The translations under genes and the position numbers were made by a program. From CAVXUB01 sp963764805 (GTDB lineage: Bacteria; Actinomycetota; Acidimicrobiia; Acidimicrobiales; Bog-793), in NCBI GenBank assembly GCA_963764805.1, contig CAVXUB010000006.1, forward strand, positions 62,001 through 126,000: a stretch of 64,000 nt of DNA, read 5' to 3'. Below are positions 35,027 through 43,243 of the stretch, in pieces. A model generated the notes under the pieces. It had not been told where the DNA came from, did not search any database, and saw only the letters and a list, made by a program, of their open reading frames with translations. Every line of letters begins with the position of its first letter. Position 1 is the stretch's first letter.

Positions 35027-35646
35027 CCGACACCTTCGACGACGGTGACTTCCCGGACGAGGAGGTGCTGGTTCCGGACCATCTGCCCGGGGCACCCTCG
35101 GAGCTCGACGAGATCCTCGCCCAGCTCGTCGACATCGTTCGTTCCGCCAAGTCGATGCCGCTCTCCTCGTCCGCGATCATCGCCCGCGACGAGGTGCTGT
35201 CGCTGCTGGAGGAGGCCCGGGACACGCTCCCCGAGGAGGTGCGGCGCGCCCGCTGGATGCTGCGCGAGCGGGACGAGTTCCTCGCCAAGACGCGCCGGGA
35301 GGCGGAGGACGTGCTGGAGGAGGCACGCGTGCAGGCCGAGCGGATGGTGCAGCGGACCGAGATCGTGCGGCAGGCGGAGCACCGTGGCCGGCGGATCATC
35401 GAGGAGGCCGAAGCCGAGGCACGTCACATGCGCCGAGAGGTAGAGGACTTCGTCGACCACAAGCTCGGCGCCTTCGAGATCGTCCTCGACCGGACGATGA
35501 AGCTCGTGCAGGCCGGGCGTGACAAGTTGGCGACCGTGCCGTTGTCCGCGATCGGCGAGGACCAGCTGCCGGCTCATCTCGGCCAGGCCGACGGTGACGG
35601 ACCCGGCGACGAGGACGAGTCGCTGTTCGACCAGGATCTTCACTGA
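35023..35646 (+). CDS. SepIVA-like coiled-coil division protein
   Basis: A 207-residue protein with an acidic N-terminus and then a long charged helix (about residues 60-150, EEVRRARWMLRERDEFLAKT and REAEDVLEEARVQAERMVQR) predicted to form a coiled coil. Size, composition and position between coaD and a DUF177 gene match the mycobacterial septation protein SepIVA (Rv2927c, beside the DUF177 gene Rv2926c). SepIVA is a DivIVA-like protein acting in septation and polar growth. Residue-level identity to SepIVA cannot be checked here. Other annotations of this family as an ATPase have no visible P-loop to support them. Confidence 0.7.
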   Translation: MTDTFDDGDFPDEEVLVPDHLPGAPSELDEILAQLVDIVRSAKSMPLSSSAIIARDEVLSLLEEARDTLPEEVRRARWMLRERDEFLAKTRREAEDVLEEARVQAERMVQRTEIVRQAEHRGRRIIEEAEAEARHMRREVEDFVDHKLGAFEIVLDRTMKLVQAGRDKLATVPLSAIGEDQLPAHLGQADGDGPGDEDESLFDQDLH

Positions 35647-35652
35647 GGCGGC

Positions 35653-36129
35653 GTGCCGTCACGGCGGGACGAGAGGTTCGTCGTCAACGTCGCAGCACTG
35701 CGGCGCTCGGCGGCCGGCAGGCAGGAGGTCCACCTCTCCGGTCCGATCGACGACCTGCGGGTCATCGACACGTACGTCCCGGAGAGGGCTGAGGTCCACT
35801 TCGACGGCGTCGTCGAGGCGGTCCCGGGAGGTGTGATGGTGACGGGAACCGCCAGCGCGCCGTACGCGGGACCCTGCCGGCGGTGCCTCTGCGAGGCGCA
35901 CGGTGAGATCCACGCCGCGGTACGGGAGTTCGTGACGAGCGTCCGCGACCCCGACTCGGAGTACCGGATCGAGGGCGACACCCTGGACCTTCGTCCGGTG
36001 GCCCACGATGCCTGTATTCTTGAGCTGCCGCTCGCCCCGCTCTGCCGAGAAGGGTGCCTCGGGTTGTGCCCCGAGTGCGGCGCCGACATGAACGCCGGCC
36101 CTCACTCCTGCCCACCTTCGGGTGGCTGA
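35653..36129 (+). CDS. DUF177 (YceD-like) protein
   Basis: A 158-residue protein with the DUF177 pattern: a beta-rich N-terminal half, CRRCLCEAHGEIHAAVREFV (a C-x-x-C pair in the middle), then LELPLAPLCREGCLGLCPEC and a final C-G-x-D-x-N motif (CGADMNAG). The Cys residues probably bind zinc. YceD-like proteins are almost always encoded immediately upstream of rpmF, as here, and are implicated in 23S rRNA handling. The GTG start is six bases after the preceding stop. Confidence 0.9.
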   Translation: MPSRRDERFVVNVAALRRSAAGRQEVHLSGPIDDLRVIDTYVPERAEVHFDGVVEAVPGGVMVTGTASAPYAGPCRRCLCEAHGEIHAAVREFVTSVRDPDSEYRIEGDTLDLRPVAHDACILELPLAPLCREGCLGLCPECGADMNAGPHSCPPSGG

Positions 36130-36223
36130 GAGTCCGGCCGGCCTCGTTGCCGGGAATACAGGTCGGGATTCGACGACGGCGCCCTCGACCGGGCGCCGGA
36201 AGCAGAGAGCAGAGAGAGCGACG

Positions 36224-36403
36224 ATGGCCGTCCCCAAGAAGAAGACCTCGAAGGCCAAGACCCGCAGCCGCCGTGCATCGGCTTGGACGCTCAGCGCTCC
36301 GGCGCGCAGCGTCTGCCCGCAGTGCCGCAAGGGGAAGACGCCGCACGTCGTCTGCCCTGAGTGCGGCTGGTACAAGGGCCGCCAGGCCGTAGAGGTCGGT
36401 TGA
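36224..36403 (+). CDS. rpmF: 50S ribosomal protein L32
   Basis: A 59-residue protein. MAVPKKKTSKAKTRSRRASA is the invariant N-terminus of L32. The zinc-ribbon Cys pairs are present (CPQCRKGKTPHVVCPECGWY). The ATG at 36224 is preceded by a purine-rich AGAGAGAG-type ribosome site. The stop overlaps a TTG that starts plsX (TTGA), preserving the widely conserved rpmF-plsX order. Confidence 0.97.
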   Translation: MAVPKKKTSKAKTRSRRASAWTLSAPARSVCPQCRKGKTPHVVCPECGWYKGRQAVEVG

Positions 36404-37389
36404 CCGACCCTTCCCTTCCGGTCGCCGTCGACGCCATGGGCGGCGACAAGGCGCCGGGGGAGATCGTCACCGGCGCCCGGCGGGCGGCCGAGGAGCTCGG
36501 CGTGGCCGTGGCCCTGGTAGGGCCGGATGACGGCTCGCTCGGCGATGTCGGCGATCTGCCGGTGTTCCCCGCCGGAGAGGTGATCGCCATGGACGAGGAC
36601 GCCGGCCGCGGCGTCCGCACCAAGAAGGACTCCTCGCTGGTGCGCGCCGCCGAAGCGGTGCGTGACGGCCGGGCCTCGGCGATGGTCAGCGCCGGCAACA
36701 CGGGTGCGACGATGGCGAGCGCCCTGTTCCGGATGGGGCGGATCTCAGGCGTCGCCCGGCCGGCGATCGCCACCCCCTTGCCGGTTCCCGGCTCGACGCC
36801 GACGGTGATGCTCGACGCCGGCGCCAATGCCGACTGCAAGCCGGAATGGCTCGTGCAGTTCGCGCAGATGGGGTCCGCGTACTTCAGCGAGCGCTATGGA
36901 GAAGCCGAGCCGACTGTTGCCCTCCTCTCGATCGGGGAAGAGTCCTCCAAGGGCAACCAGCTGGTGAAGGACACTCATGAGCTGCTGGCTGCCGGTGCCG
37001 GGGTCAACTTCGTCGGGAACGTCGAAGGTCGGGACCTGCTCGCCGGCGGGGTCAACGTCGTGGTGACCGACGGCTTCACCGGCAACGTCGCCCTCAAGGC
37101 TCTGGAGGGGGCGCTGCGGATGTTCATGAACATCCTGTTCGGGGTCATCGGCAGCAGCGACGAGACGCGGGCCGCCGGCGACGTGCTGATCCCTGCTCTG
37201 CTCCCCTACGCCTCGCACATGGACCCGGAGGAGACGGGTGGGGCGATGCTCCTCGGCGTCGACGGCGTCTGCATCATCAGCCACGGCTCCTCCTCGGCGC
37301 GGGCGATCGTCAACGCGGTGCGGGTCGGGCACGAGATGGCCGAGCGCGGCCTCGTGTCTCGACTCCGGCAGGCCGTCGCCGGGACCTGA
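36400..37389 (+). CDS. plsX: Phosphate acyltransferase PlsX
   Basis: A 329-residue enzyme that makes acyl-phosphate from acyl-ACP for phospholipid synthesis. VAVDAMGGDKAPGEIVTGA, VSAGNTGATMASALFRMGRI, ALLSIGEESSKGNQLVKDTH and VTDGFTGNVALKALEGALRM are family signatures. The TTG overlapping the rpmF stop is preferred over a GTG 39 bases upstream because it puts the conserved VAVDAMGGD near the N-terminus. acpP follows after a 76-base gap with its own likely promoter. Confidence 0.96.
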   Translation: MTDPSLPVAVDAMGGDKAPGEIVTGARRAAEELGVAVALVGPDDGSLGDVGDLPVFPAGEVIAMDEDAGRGVRTKKDSSLVRAAEAVRDGRASAMVSAGNTGATMASALFRMGRISGVARPAIATPLPVPGSTPTVMLDAGANADCKPEWLVQFAQMGSAYFSERYGEAEPTVALLSIGEESSKGNQLVKDTHELLAAGAGVNFVGNVEGRDLLAGGVNVVVTDGFTGNVALKALEGALRMFMNILFGVIGSSDETRAAGDVLIPALLPYASHMDPEETGGAMLLGVDGVCIISHGSSSARAIVNAVRVGHEMAERGLVSRLRQAVAGT

Positions 37390-37415
37390 TCAGGAGCGGT
37401 AGCCGGCGCCCTCGC

Positions 37416-37421
37416 TATCAT
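37416..37421 (+). promoter_or_regulatory. -10 box TATCAT upstream of acpP
   Basis: TATCAT is a good -10 hexamer 44 bases before the acpP start. No clear -35 is seen. It would give acpP, a highly expressed gene, its own transcript with a short leader and an AAGGGAG ribosome site at 37454-37460. Confidence 0.35.
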
Positions 37422-37465
37422 GCGGGTGAACGAAACCGAGACCAAGCGAGACCAAGGGAGTGATC

Positions 37466-37771
37466 GTGTCGGAGGCTGGTGCAGGGAACGGGCAGGGCGC
37501 CGACGGCTTGAGCAGAGCCGACGTGCTGGAGCTGGTCCGCTCACAGCTGGCCGAGATCCTCGAGATAGATCCTGCCGGCATCACGGAGTCCTCGTCGTTC
37601 TCCGACGACCTCGACGCTGACTCGTTGGCCCTCATCGAGCTCGTCGAGGCGCTCGAGGAGGAGCTGCGCGACCGGATCCCCAACTTCCACATCGACGACG
37701 AAGACCTGGAAGACCTGCGGACCGTTCGCGACGCGGTGGACTACGTGTCGGACAAGGTCGTCTCGCGCTGA
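37466..37771 (+). CDS. acpP: Acyl carrier protein
   Basis: An acidic carrier protein of about 101 residues for type II fatty acid synthesis. LSRADVLELVRSQLAEILEI is helix 1, DDLDADSLALIELVEALEEE carries the phosphopantetheine Ser in DSL, and FHIDDEDLEDLRTVRDAVDY is the helix 3-4 region. The N-terminal about 15 residues are an extra Gly-rich extension. The GTG at 37466 is six bases after AAGGGAG; another GTG at 37460 lies inside that site and is less likely. The stop overlaps a probable CTG start of rnc (CTGA). Confidence 0.94.
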   Translation: MSEAGAGNGQGADGLSRADVLELVRSQLAEILEIDPAGITESSSFSDDLDADSLALIELVEALEEELRDRIPNFHIDDEDLEDLRTVRDAVDYVSDKVVSR

Positions 37772-38487
37772 CGCACGAGGCGCCGGAGCCGGCCGGCGGG
37801 AGCAGGCTGAGCGGCCTGCTGGCGCCGTACATCGACGACCAAGCGCTGCTCAAGGTCGCCTTCTCTCACCGCTCGTACTGTGCCGAGGTGCCGGGAACCG
37901 AATCGAACGAGCGCCTCGAGTTCCTGGGGGACTCGGTTCTGGGCCTGGTCGTCACCGACTTCCTCTTCCACGGTCTGCCCCCTCTCGCCGAGGGTGAGCT
38001 CGCCAAGGCCAGAGCCGCCATCGTGAGCGCCGAATCGCTGTCCAAGGTGGCCGCCGACCTCGGCCTGGGGAGTGCTCTGCTGCTCGGACGGGGGGAGGAG
38101 TCCTCAGGGGGTCGTTCCAAGCCGTCACTGCTGGCCGATGCGTTGGAGGCGGTGATCGGAGCCGTCTACATAGACAGCGGCTTCGACACGGCGAGGCGTT
38201 TCGTCCTCGACATACTCGGCGACAGGATCGCGGCATCGGTGGCGGAGCCGGGGCTCGACGACCACAAGGGACGGCTGCAGGAGCTGACGGCCCGGCTCGG
38301 GCTCGAACCGCCCCGCTACCTCGTCGCCGACACCGGCCCCGACCACGCAAAACACTTCGTCGCCCGCGTCTTCGTAGGTCACGAGTGCCTCGGCGACGGC
38401 GAGGGTCGTTCCAAGAAGCAGGCAGAGCAGGCGGCTGCCAGGGTGGCGGCGACGGCTGTCCTCGAGCGGCACGCCGCGGAAGCCTGA
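37768..38487 (+). CDS. rnc: Ribonuclease III, probable CTG start
   Basis: Ribonuclease III cleaves double-stranded RNA in rRNA maturation. NERLEFLGDSVLGLVVTDFL is the catalytic signature, LADALEAVIGAVYIDSGFDT the second metal-site region, and DHKGRLQELTARLGLEPPRY begins the C-terminal double-stranded RNA-binding domain (GEGRSKKQAEQAAARVAATA at the end). The first ordinary start in frame (GTG, 37888) would remove the conserved helix LLKVAFSHRSYCAE. The open frame upstream contains no ATG, GTG or TTG before acpP, but a CTG at 37768 overlaps the acpP stop as CTGA, the same geometry as the ATGA, GTGA and TTGA junctions in this operon. It gives 239 residues, the normal length. Confidence 0.92.
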   Translation: MTHEAPEPAGGSRLSGLLAPYIDDQALLKVAFSHRSYCAEVPGTESNERLEFLGDSVLGLVVTDFLFHGLPPLAEGELAKARAAIVSAESLSKVAADLGLGSALLLGRGEESSGGRSKPSLLADALEAVIGAVYIDSGFDTARRFVLDILGDRIAASVAEPGLDDHKGRLQELTARLGLEPPRYLVADTGPDHAKHFVARVFVGHECLGDGEGRSKKQAEQAAARVAATAVLERHAAEA

Positions 38488-38492
38488 GGCGG

Positions 38493-39329
38493 ATGCCGGA
38501 GCTGCCGGAGGTCGAGACCGTACGAAGGGGTCTCGAGAAGCACGTGGTCGGGCGGCGGGTCGAGCGTGTGGAGGCACCGGGGGTCCGGACAGTGAGGAGG
38601 CAGGGAGCTCTCGAGCTGGAGAGCCGCCTCACCGGGCGCCGCATCCTGGACGCCCGCCGCCGCGGCAAGTACCTGGCGCTCGGTCTCGACGACGGCGCGG
38701 CGCTCGTGGCGCACCTCCGGATGAGCGGTCAGCTCCTGTACGTCACGGACCCATCTTTGGAGCGGATCAAGCACACGCATGTGGTGATCGGTTTCGAGGA
38801 CGGTAGCGAGCTGCGGTTCATCGACCCGCGCACCTTCGGGGAGGTGTACGTCACCGACGAGCTGGACGACCGGGGATGGCCGGCCGATCTGGCGAGGCTC
38901 GGCGTCGACCCGCTGGCCGACGGCTTCGAACCGGCGCGACTGAAGGCACTGCTGGCGCGCCGCAGGGCGCCGCTGAAGGTCGTGTTGATGGACCAGCGAG
39001 TGATCGCCGGGATCGGCAATCTGTACGCGGACGAGATCTGCTTCGGGGCCCGCGTGCGGCCCGACAGGCCGGCGATGGGCGTCGGCGCGGCGGCCATCCG
39101 GCGGCTGTCGGAGGCGACCCTCGCCACGCTGCAGTCCGCCATCGACGCTCGCGGTTCTTCTCTCAGGGACGCCCAGTACCGGGACCTGATGGGCGAGCTG
39201 GGCGCCTACCAGCTGAGCCACTCCGTCTACGGGCGCGAGGGCGAGCCGTGCCCCAACTGCGGGCGGCCGATCGTCCGCACGCGGCTCGGAGGTCGTTCAG
39301 CCTTCTTCTGCCGCCGCTGCCAGCGCTGA
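38493..39329 (+). CDS. mutM: Formamidopyrimidine-DNA glycosylase MutM
   Basis: A 278-residue base-excision repair enzyme that removes 8-oxoguanine. The N-terminal catalytic MPELPEVETVRRGLEKHVVG (Pro1 after Met removal, Glu2) is intact. The conserved Lys loop is in RRGKYLALGL, and DQRVIAGIGNLYADEICFGA is the helix-two-turn-helix. The C-terminal zinc finger has four Cys (EPCPNCGRPIVRTRLGGR and FFCRRC). The ATG is five bases after the rnc stop. The rnc-mutM-smc order is typical of actinobacteria. Confidence 0.97.
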   Translation: MPELPEVETVRRGLEKHVVGRRVERVEAPGVRTVRRQGALELESRLTGRRILDARRRGKYLALGLDDGAALVAHLRMSGQLLYVTDPSLERIKHTHVVIGFEDGSELRFIDPRTFGEVYVTDELDDRGWPADLARLGVDPLADGFEPARLKALLARRRAPLKVVLMDQRVIAGIGNLYADEICFGARVRPDRPAMGVGAAAIRRLSEATLATLQSAIDARGSSLRDAQYRDLMGELGAYQLSHSVYGREGEPCPNCGRPIVRTRLGGRSAFFCRRCQR

Positions 39330-39331
39330 GC

Positions 39332-39371
39332 CCGCCGCACCTCAGCAGCCTTTCCGCCCAGCGTGCGGCGG
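39332..39371. terminator. Inverted repeat between mutM and smc
   Basis: CCGCCGCAC (39332-39340) and GTGCGGCGG (39363-39371) form nine-base perfect arms with a 22-base loop just after the mutM stop. It may terminate the upstream operon before the smc promoter. There is no T-run, so this is tentative. Confidence 0.35.
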
Positions 39372-39398
39372 ATCCCCTAGAGCGCGAACGGGCACGGA

Positions 39399-39404
39399 TA
39401 TTGT
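39399..39404 (+). promoter_or_regulatory. -10 box TATTGT of smc
   Basis: TATTGT lies nine bases before the smc GTG at 39414, without a Shine-Dalgarno. It suggests a leaderless or near-leaderless smc transcript starting after the mutM terminator-like repeat. Confidence 0.4.
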
Positions 39405-39413
39405 GAGCGCGCC

Positions 39414-42400
39414 GTGTTCCTGAAGACGCTGACATTGAAGGGCTTCAAGTCCTTCGCCGACCCCACCACCCTCGAGTTCGAGCCCGGCGTGACGGTCGTG
39501 GTGGGCCCGAACGGCAGCGGGAAGTCGAACGTCGTTGATGCGGTGGCCTGGGTGCTCGGGGCGCAGGGCGCGCGAGCGTTGCGGGGCGCCAAGATGGACG
39601 ACGTCATCTTCGCCGGCAGCGGCCGCCGGTCGGCGCTAGGGCGGGCCGAGGTGTCGCTGACGATCGACAACTCGTCTCACAAGCTGCCCATCGATTTCGC
39701 CGAGGTCACGGTCACCCGCACGCTTTTCCGCACCGGCGAGAGCGAGTACGCCATCAACGGCGCCACCTGCAGGCTGCTCGACTTGCAGGAGCTGTTCTCG
39801 GACACGGGTGTCGGGCGCCAGCAGCACGTGATCATCGGCCAGGGCCAGCTGGACTCGATCCTCACTCGCGCGCCCGGAGGATCGGCGGGCGGTGATCGAG
39901 GAGGCCGCGGGCATCCTCAAGTACCGACGCCGCAGGGAGCGCGCCGAGCGGAGGCTGGAGGCGACCGAGGCCAATCTCCTACGCCTGCAGGACCTGCTCC
40001 GCGAGGTGAAGCGGCAGCTGAAGCCGCTGGAGCGACAGGCCGAGGCGGCGAGGCGCCATGACGAGATGGCCGCGGAGCTGCGTGCCCTGCAGCTCCACCT
40101 GGCCGGCCGCGAGCTGGAGGAGCTGGCGCTGAGGTCCGGAGGCATCGAGCAGGCACTGGCGTCCGTCGCCGGTGACGAGGCCCGCCTGTCCGCCGAGCTC
40201 GTCTCCCTCGACGAGGTGGTGCTCGCCGGCGAGAACTTCCTCGCCAGCGAGCGGACCGTCGACGTGAGGCCGGCGCTCGCCCGCGTGGAGGCCCTCGGCG
40301 AACGAGCCCGCGGGCTGGCGATGCTGGTGGCCGAGCGGAGCAGGTCGGTCTCCGCGGCGCTGGACGCCACGGTGGACGCCGGAGTCGTCGCATCGCTCGA
40401 GTCGGAGGCGGCCCGTCTCGGAGACGAGATCGCCCTCGCCGAGCAGGCTGCCGCCACCCTCGGCCCGGAGTGGGAGCAGCTCGGGGTCACCGAGGAACGA
40501 GTTGCAGGTGAGGCGCGGCGGCTGCGCGACGAGCAGGTCGCGGCGGCCGGGCCGGCCGGGACGGCCGGGACGGCCGCCGGGGGGACGGCGACCGACAGTT
40601 CAGGTCGACCTTCGGCCTCTCCTGCCGAGGCCGCCTCGGCAGCGAGGCGGGCGCTCTCCGACGCTCGTGAACGCCTCGCCCGTAGCCGTGAGGCGGGTGC
40701 TCGGCTGGTGGAACGCCTGTCAGCCCTCGACCGCCGGGTGAGCGAGCTCGAGGAGGAGGCACGCAGGTCCAAGGCGTCCCTGGAGGAGGCGCAGCTGGCC
40801 GAAACGGTGGCTCGCCAGGACGCCCAGCGTCTGGCGGCGGACGCGGAGGCGGCCGCATCAGCGGAACGAGAGGCTGACGAGATCCGGCGCGCCGCGGAGG
40901 CGGCGCATCACGCCGCGGCAGGTCGGGCCGAGGCATTGGGGTCCGCTCTCGACGAGGCACGGGCGCGCGCTGGGGTGGAGAGGTTGGCGGGAGCGGCGGG
41001 GGTGATCGGCGCCCTGCTCGACGTCGTCGAGGTGGATGCGGGATACGAGAAGGCGTTCGAGGCCGCTGTCGACGAGGCGCTCGGAGCCGTGGTGGTGGAG
41101 GGCGTGGACAACGCCCGCTCGGCGCTCGACCTCCTGTGCTCGCAGGATCCAGGCGGAGCGGTGCTCGTGGCGATGCCTCGCGTTGCGGCTGAAGCGCCGG
41201 TTCTCGGCGGCGGGGAGGCGTTGCGTCCGCACGTACGGTCGGCCGAGCCCGCTGTCAACATGCTGCTCGACGGATTGTTGGAGCGGGTCGTGTGGTGCGA
41301 GGGAGGTCTGCAGGCCGCTTGTGACCTTGCCCTCGCCATGCCGGCGGCCGTCGTCGTCACGCCGGCAGGTGATCGACTCAGCGCCACCGGGTGGCGTGTC
41401 GGGGGCGGCCGGCTGGGCGCCACGCGCTCTGCCCTGGAGGATGCGGTGGCTGCGGCCGGTGCAGCATCTTCGGCTCGATCGACGGCCGCCGACCGCGCCG
41501 AGGCGGCCGCGGCTGCCGCCGCCGAAGTGCGGGCAGCCGCCGCCGCGGCGACCCGGCTGGCGGACCGCAAGGAGTCGGACGTGCGGCGCCACGAGGCGAT
41601 CCTCTCCGAGGTCGAGCAGCAGCTCCGTTCCGCGGGCGAGGCCCGCCGGCTGGCGGCAGAGGAAGCCGAGCGGCTGCAGGCGGAAGCGGAAGGCTTGGGC
41701 CGGTCAGTGGAGCAGCGGCAGGCGACGGTCAACGAGCTGGAGGCTGAGGAGGCGGCGCATCTCGAGCACGTCGAGCGCGAGAGGTTGGTCGCCGAGTCGC
41801 AGCGGCAGGCTCGCCAGGCGCTGGCGGAGCGGGAGAGAGCCGTCGCGGCCCTTCGAGCAGAGCTCGAGGTACGGGCAGCCGGCCTGGAGGAGCGCAGGAG
41901 CCTTCTCGCCGCTCGGCTCGCCGAGGTCGAGCGTCGCCTGGAGGGACACCTGGCTGCTCGGCAAGAGGCGGCCGGCCGGCGTGTCGCTCTCGAGCGTGCC
42001 CGCCGCGCGTTGACCGGTCTCGGCGTCCTTGTCGGCAGCTCCCTGGAGCGGCTGTCGACCGAGCGTCAGCGCCTCGTCGCGGAGGAGGAGCGGCAATCCG
42101 ACTCCTATCGCCGGGCGGCCGCTCAACTGACTGCGTCCAGACAGCGACGGGCTCGCCTGGAGGCAGAGGTCTCGGCCCGACGGGAGAAGGCCCACCGGCT
42201 GGAGATCGAGCAGGCGGAGATGCGCCTCCGGAAAGAGACCGCCGTCGCCTCCCTCGCTCACGATCTCGACGCCGAGCCGGAGGCGGCGATCGCCGCCGTC
42301 TGCCCGGAGTTGCCGGAGGGGACGTCTGCGGCCGCTCGCGCCCGTGACCTGGAACGGGAGCTCCGGCTGCTTGGGCCCATCAACCCGTTGGCGTTGGAGG

Positions 42401-42973
42401 AGCTGCGGGCTCTCGAGGAGCGGAGCAGCTTCGTCGACTCGCAGCTGGACGACGTGCGCTCGGCACGGCGCGAGCTCGGCGCGCGTCATCCGCGCCGTCG
42501 ACGGCGAGATCGTCGGCAAGTTCGAGGAGGCGTACCAGGACGTGGCCTCACACTTCGAGGCGCTCTTCTCGACGTTGTTCCCCGGCGGGACGGGAAGGCT
42601 GTCGCTGACCGATCCGGACAACCTGCTCGAGACGGGGGTCGAGATCGAGGCTCGACCGGCCGGACGAAACGTTCGCCGGCTCTCTCTCCTCTCCGGCGGT
42701 GAGCGCTCGCTCGTGGCCCTCGCCTACCTCTTCTCGGTGTTTCGCAGCCGGCCGTCCCCCTTCTACTTGATGGACGAGGTAGAGGCGGCTCTCGACGATG
42801 TCAACCTGCACCGCTTCCTCGACCTCGTGGACGAGTTCCGCGAGGAGGCGCAGTTGATCATCGTCAGCCACCAGAAGCGCACGATGGAAGCGGCCGACGC
42901 TCTCTACGGCATCACGATGCAACCCGGCGGAGGGTCGCGGGTCGTCAGCCAGAGGGTGGACCGCTCCGCCTGA
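39414..42973 (+). CDS. smc: Chromosome segregation protein SMC, two frame breaks
   Basis: A chromosome-condensation ATPase of about 1186 residues. The N-terminal head has MFLKTLTLKGFKSFADPTTL and Walker A GPNGSGKSN (about residue 31), with the Q-loop in QQHVIIGQGQLDSIL. Two Ala/Glu/Arg-rich coiled-coil arms flank a hinge (GVERLAGAAGVIGALLDVVE to about 41420). The C-terminal head has signature LSGGERSLVALAYLF and Walker B FYLMDEVEAALDDVN. The frame breaks near 39873 (before RPEDRRAVIEEAAGILKYRR) and near 42478 (before ARVIRAVDGEIVGKFEEAY). Both are repaired by deleting one base in a CG-repeat run. The protein is otherwise complete, so assembly error is more likely than a pseudogene. ftsY follows after 270 bases of repeat-bearing spacer. 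Confidence 0.93.
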
Positions 42974-43022
42974 GCGCCTGGCCGGTCGAGCGAGCGTCGC
43001 CGGACCCTTCAACTGCGCAATG

Positions 43023-43064
43023 TGTGTCATCTGGGTGAGCGCCGGCGCTATACGCGATGACACA
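43023..43064. repeat. Palindromic repeat, copy 1 (smc-ftsY spacer)
   Basis: Outer arms TGTGTCAT and ATGACACA enclose an inner dyad AGCGC/GCGCT, giving a 42-base cruciform-like element. A second, slightly diverged copy starts 76 bases later, and the bases after each copy (a GTTC...CGCCG...TGCCCCG pattern) are also alike, so the unit is a tandem repeat of about 76 bases. It could be a REP-like element, a terminator or a protein-binding array. Confidence 0.65.
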
Positions 43065-43098
43065 GTTCACGCGCCGGGTGCCCCGGATCAGGGTGAAG

Positions 43099-43140
43099 CG
43101 TGTCATTTGACTGAGCGCTGGCGCTACGCGCGGTGACACA
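43099..43140. repeat. Palindromic repeat, copy 2 (smc-ftsY spacer)
   Basis: CGTGTCAT and GGTGACACA arms, with the inner AGCGC/GCGCT dyad conserved. Changes from copy 1 include some that keep pairing at the ends, suggesting that the structure is maintained. The rest of the spacer up to ftsY holds only the ftsY -10 box. Confidence 0.65.
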
Positions 43141-43229
43141 GTTCGCTCGCACACGCCGCGTTGCCCCGCAGATGGACCGCCATCTCCGGCGGCACCCGGC
43201 GCCGCCCGATGCCGCGATCGGCCGCCAGT

Positions 43230-43235
43230 AGGCTC
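43230..43235 (+). promoter_or_regulatory. -10 box TAGGCT, leaderless promoter of ftsY
   Basis: TAGGCT lies eight bases before the ftsY ATG at 43244, with no Shine-Dalgarno sequence. The same hexamer precedes the gene at 26030. Confidence 0.45.
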
Positions 43236-43243
43236 GCAAGGCC

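Noticed and set aside
39414..42973. smc as a pseudogene
   Set aside because: Both heads, hinge and arms are intact apart from two one-base breaks in CG runs. The gene is generally important, and the codon pattern stays coding-like on both sides of each break.
43023..43140. CRISPR array
   Set aside because: There are only two copies, the unit is palindromic at its ends with similar flanks rather than unique spacers, and no cas gene lies nearby.
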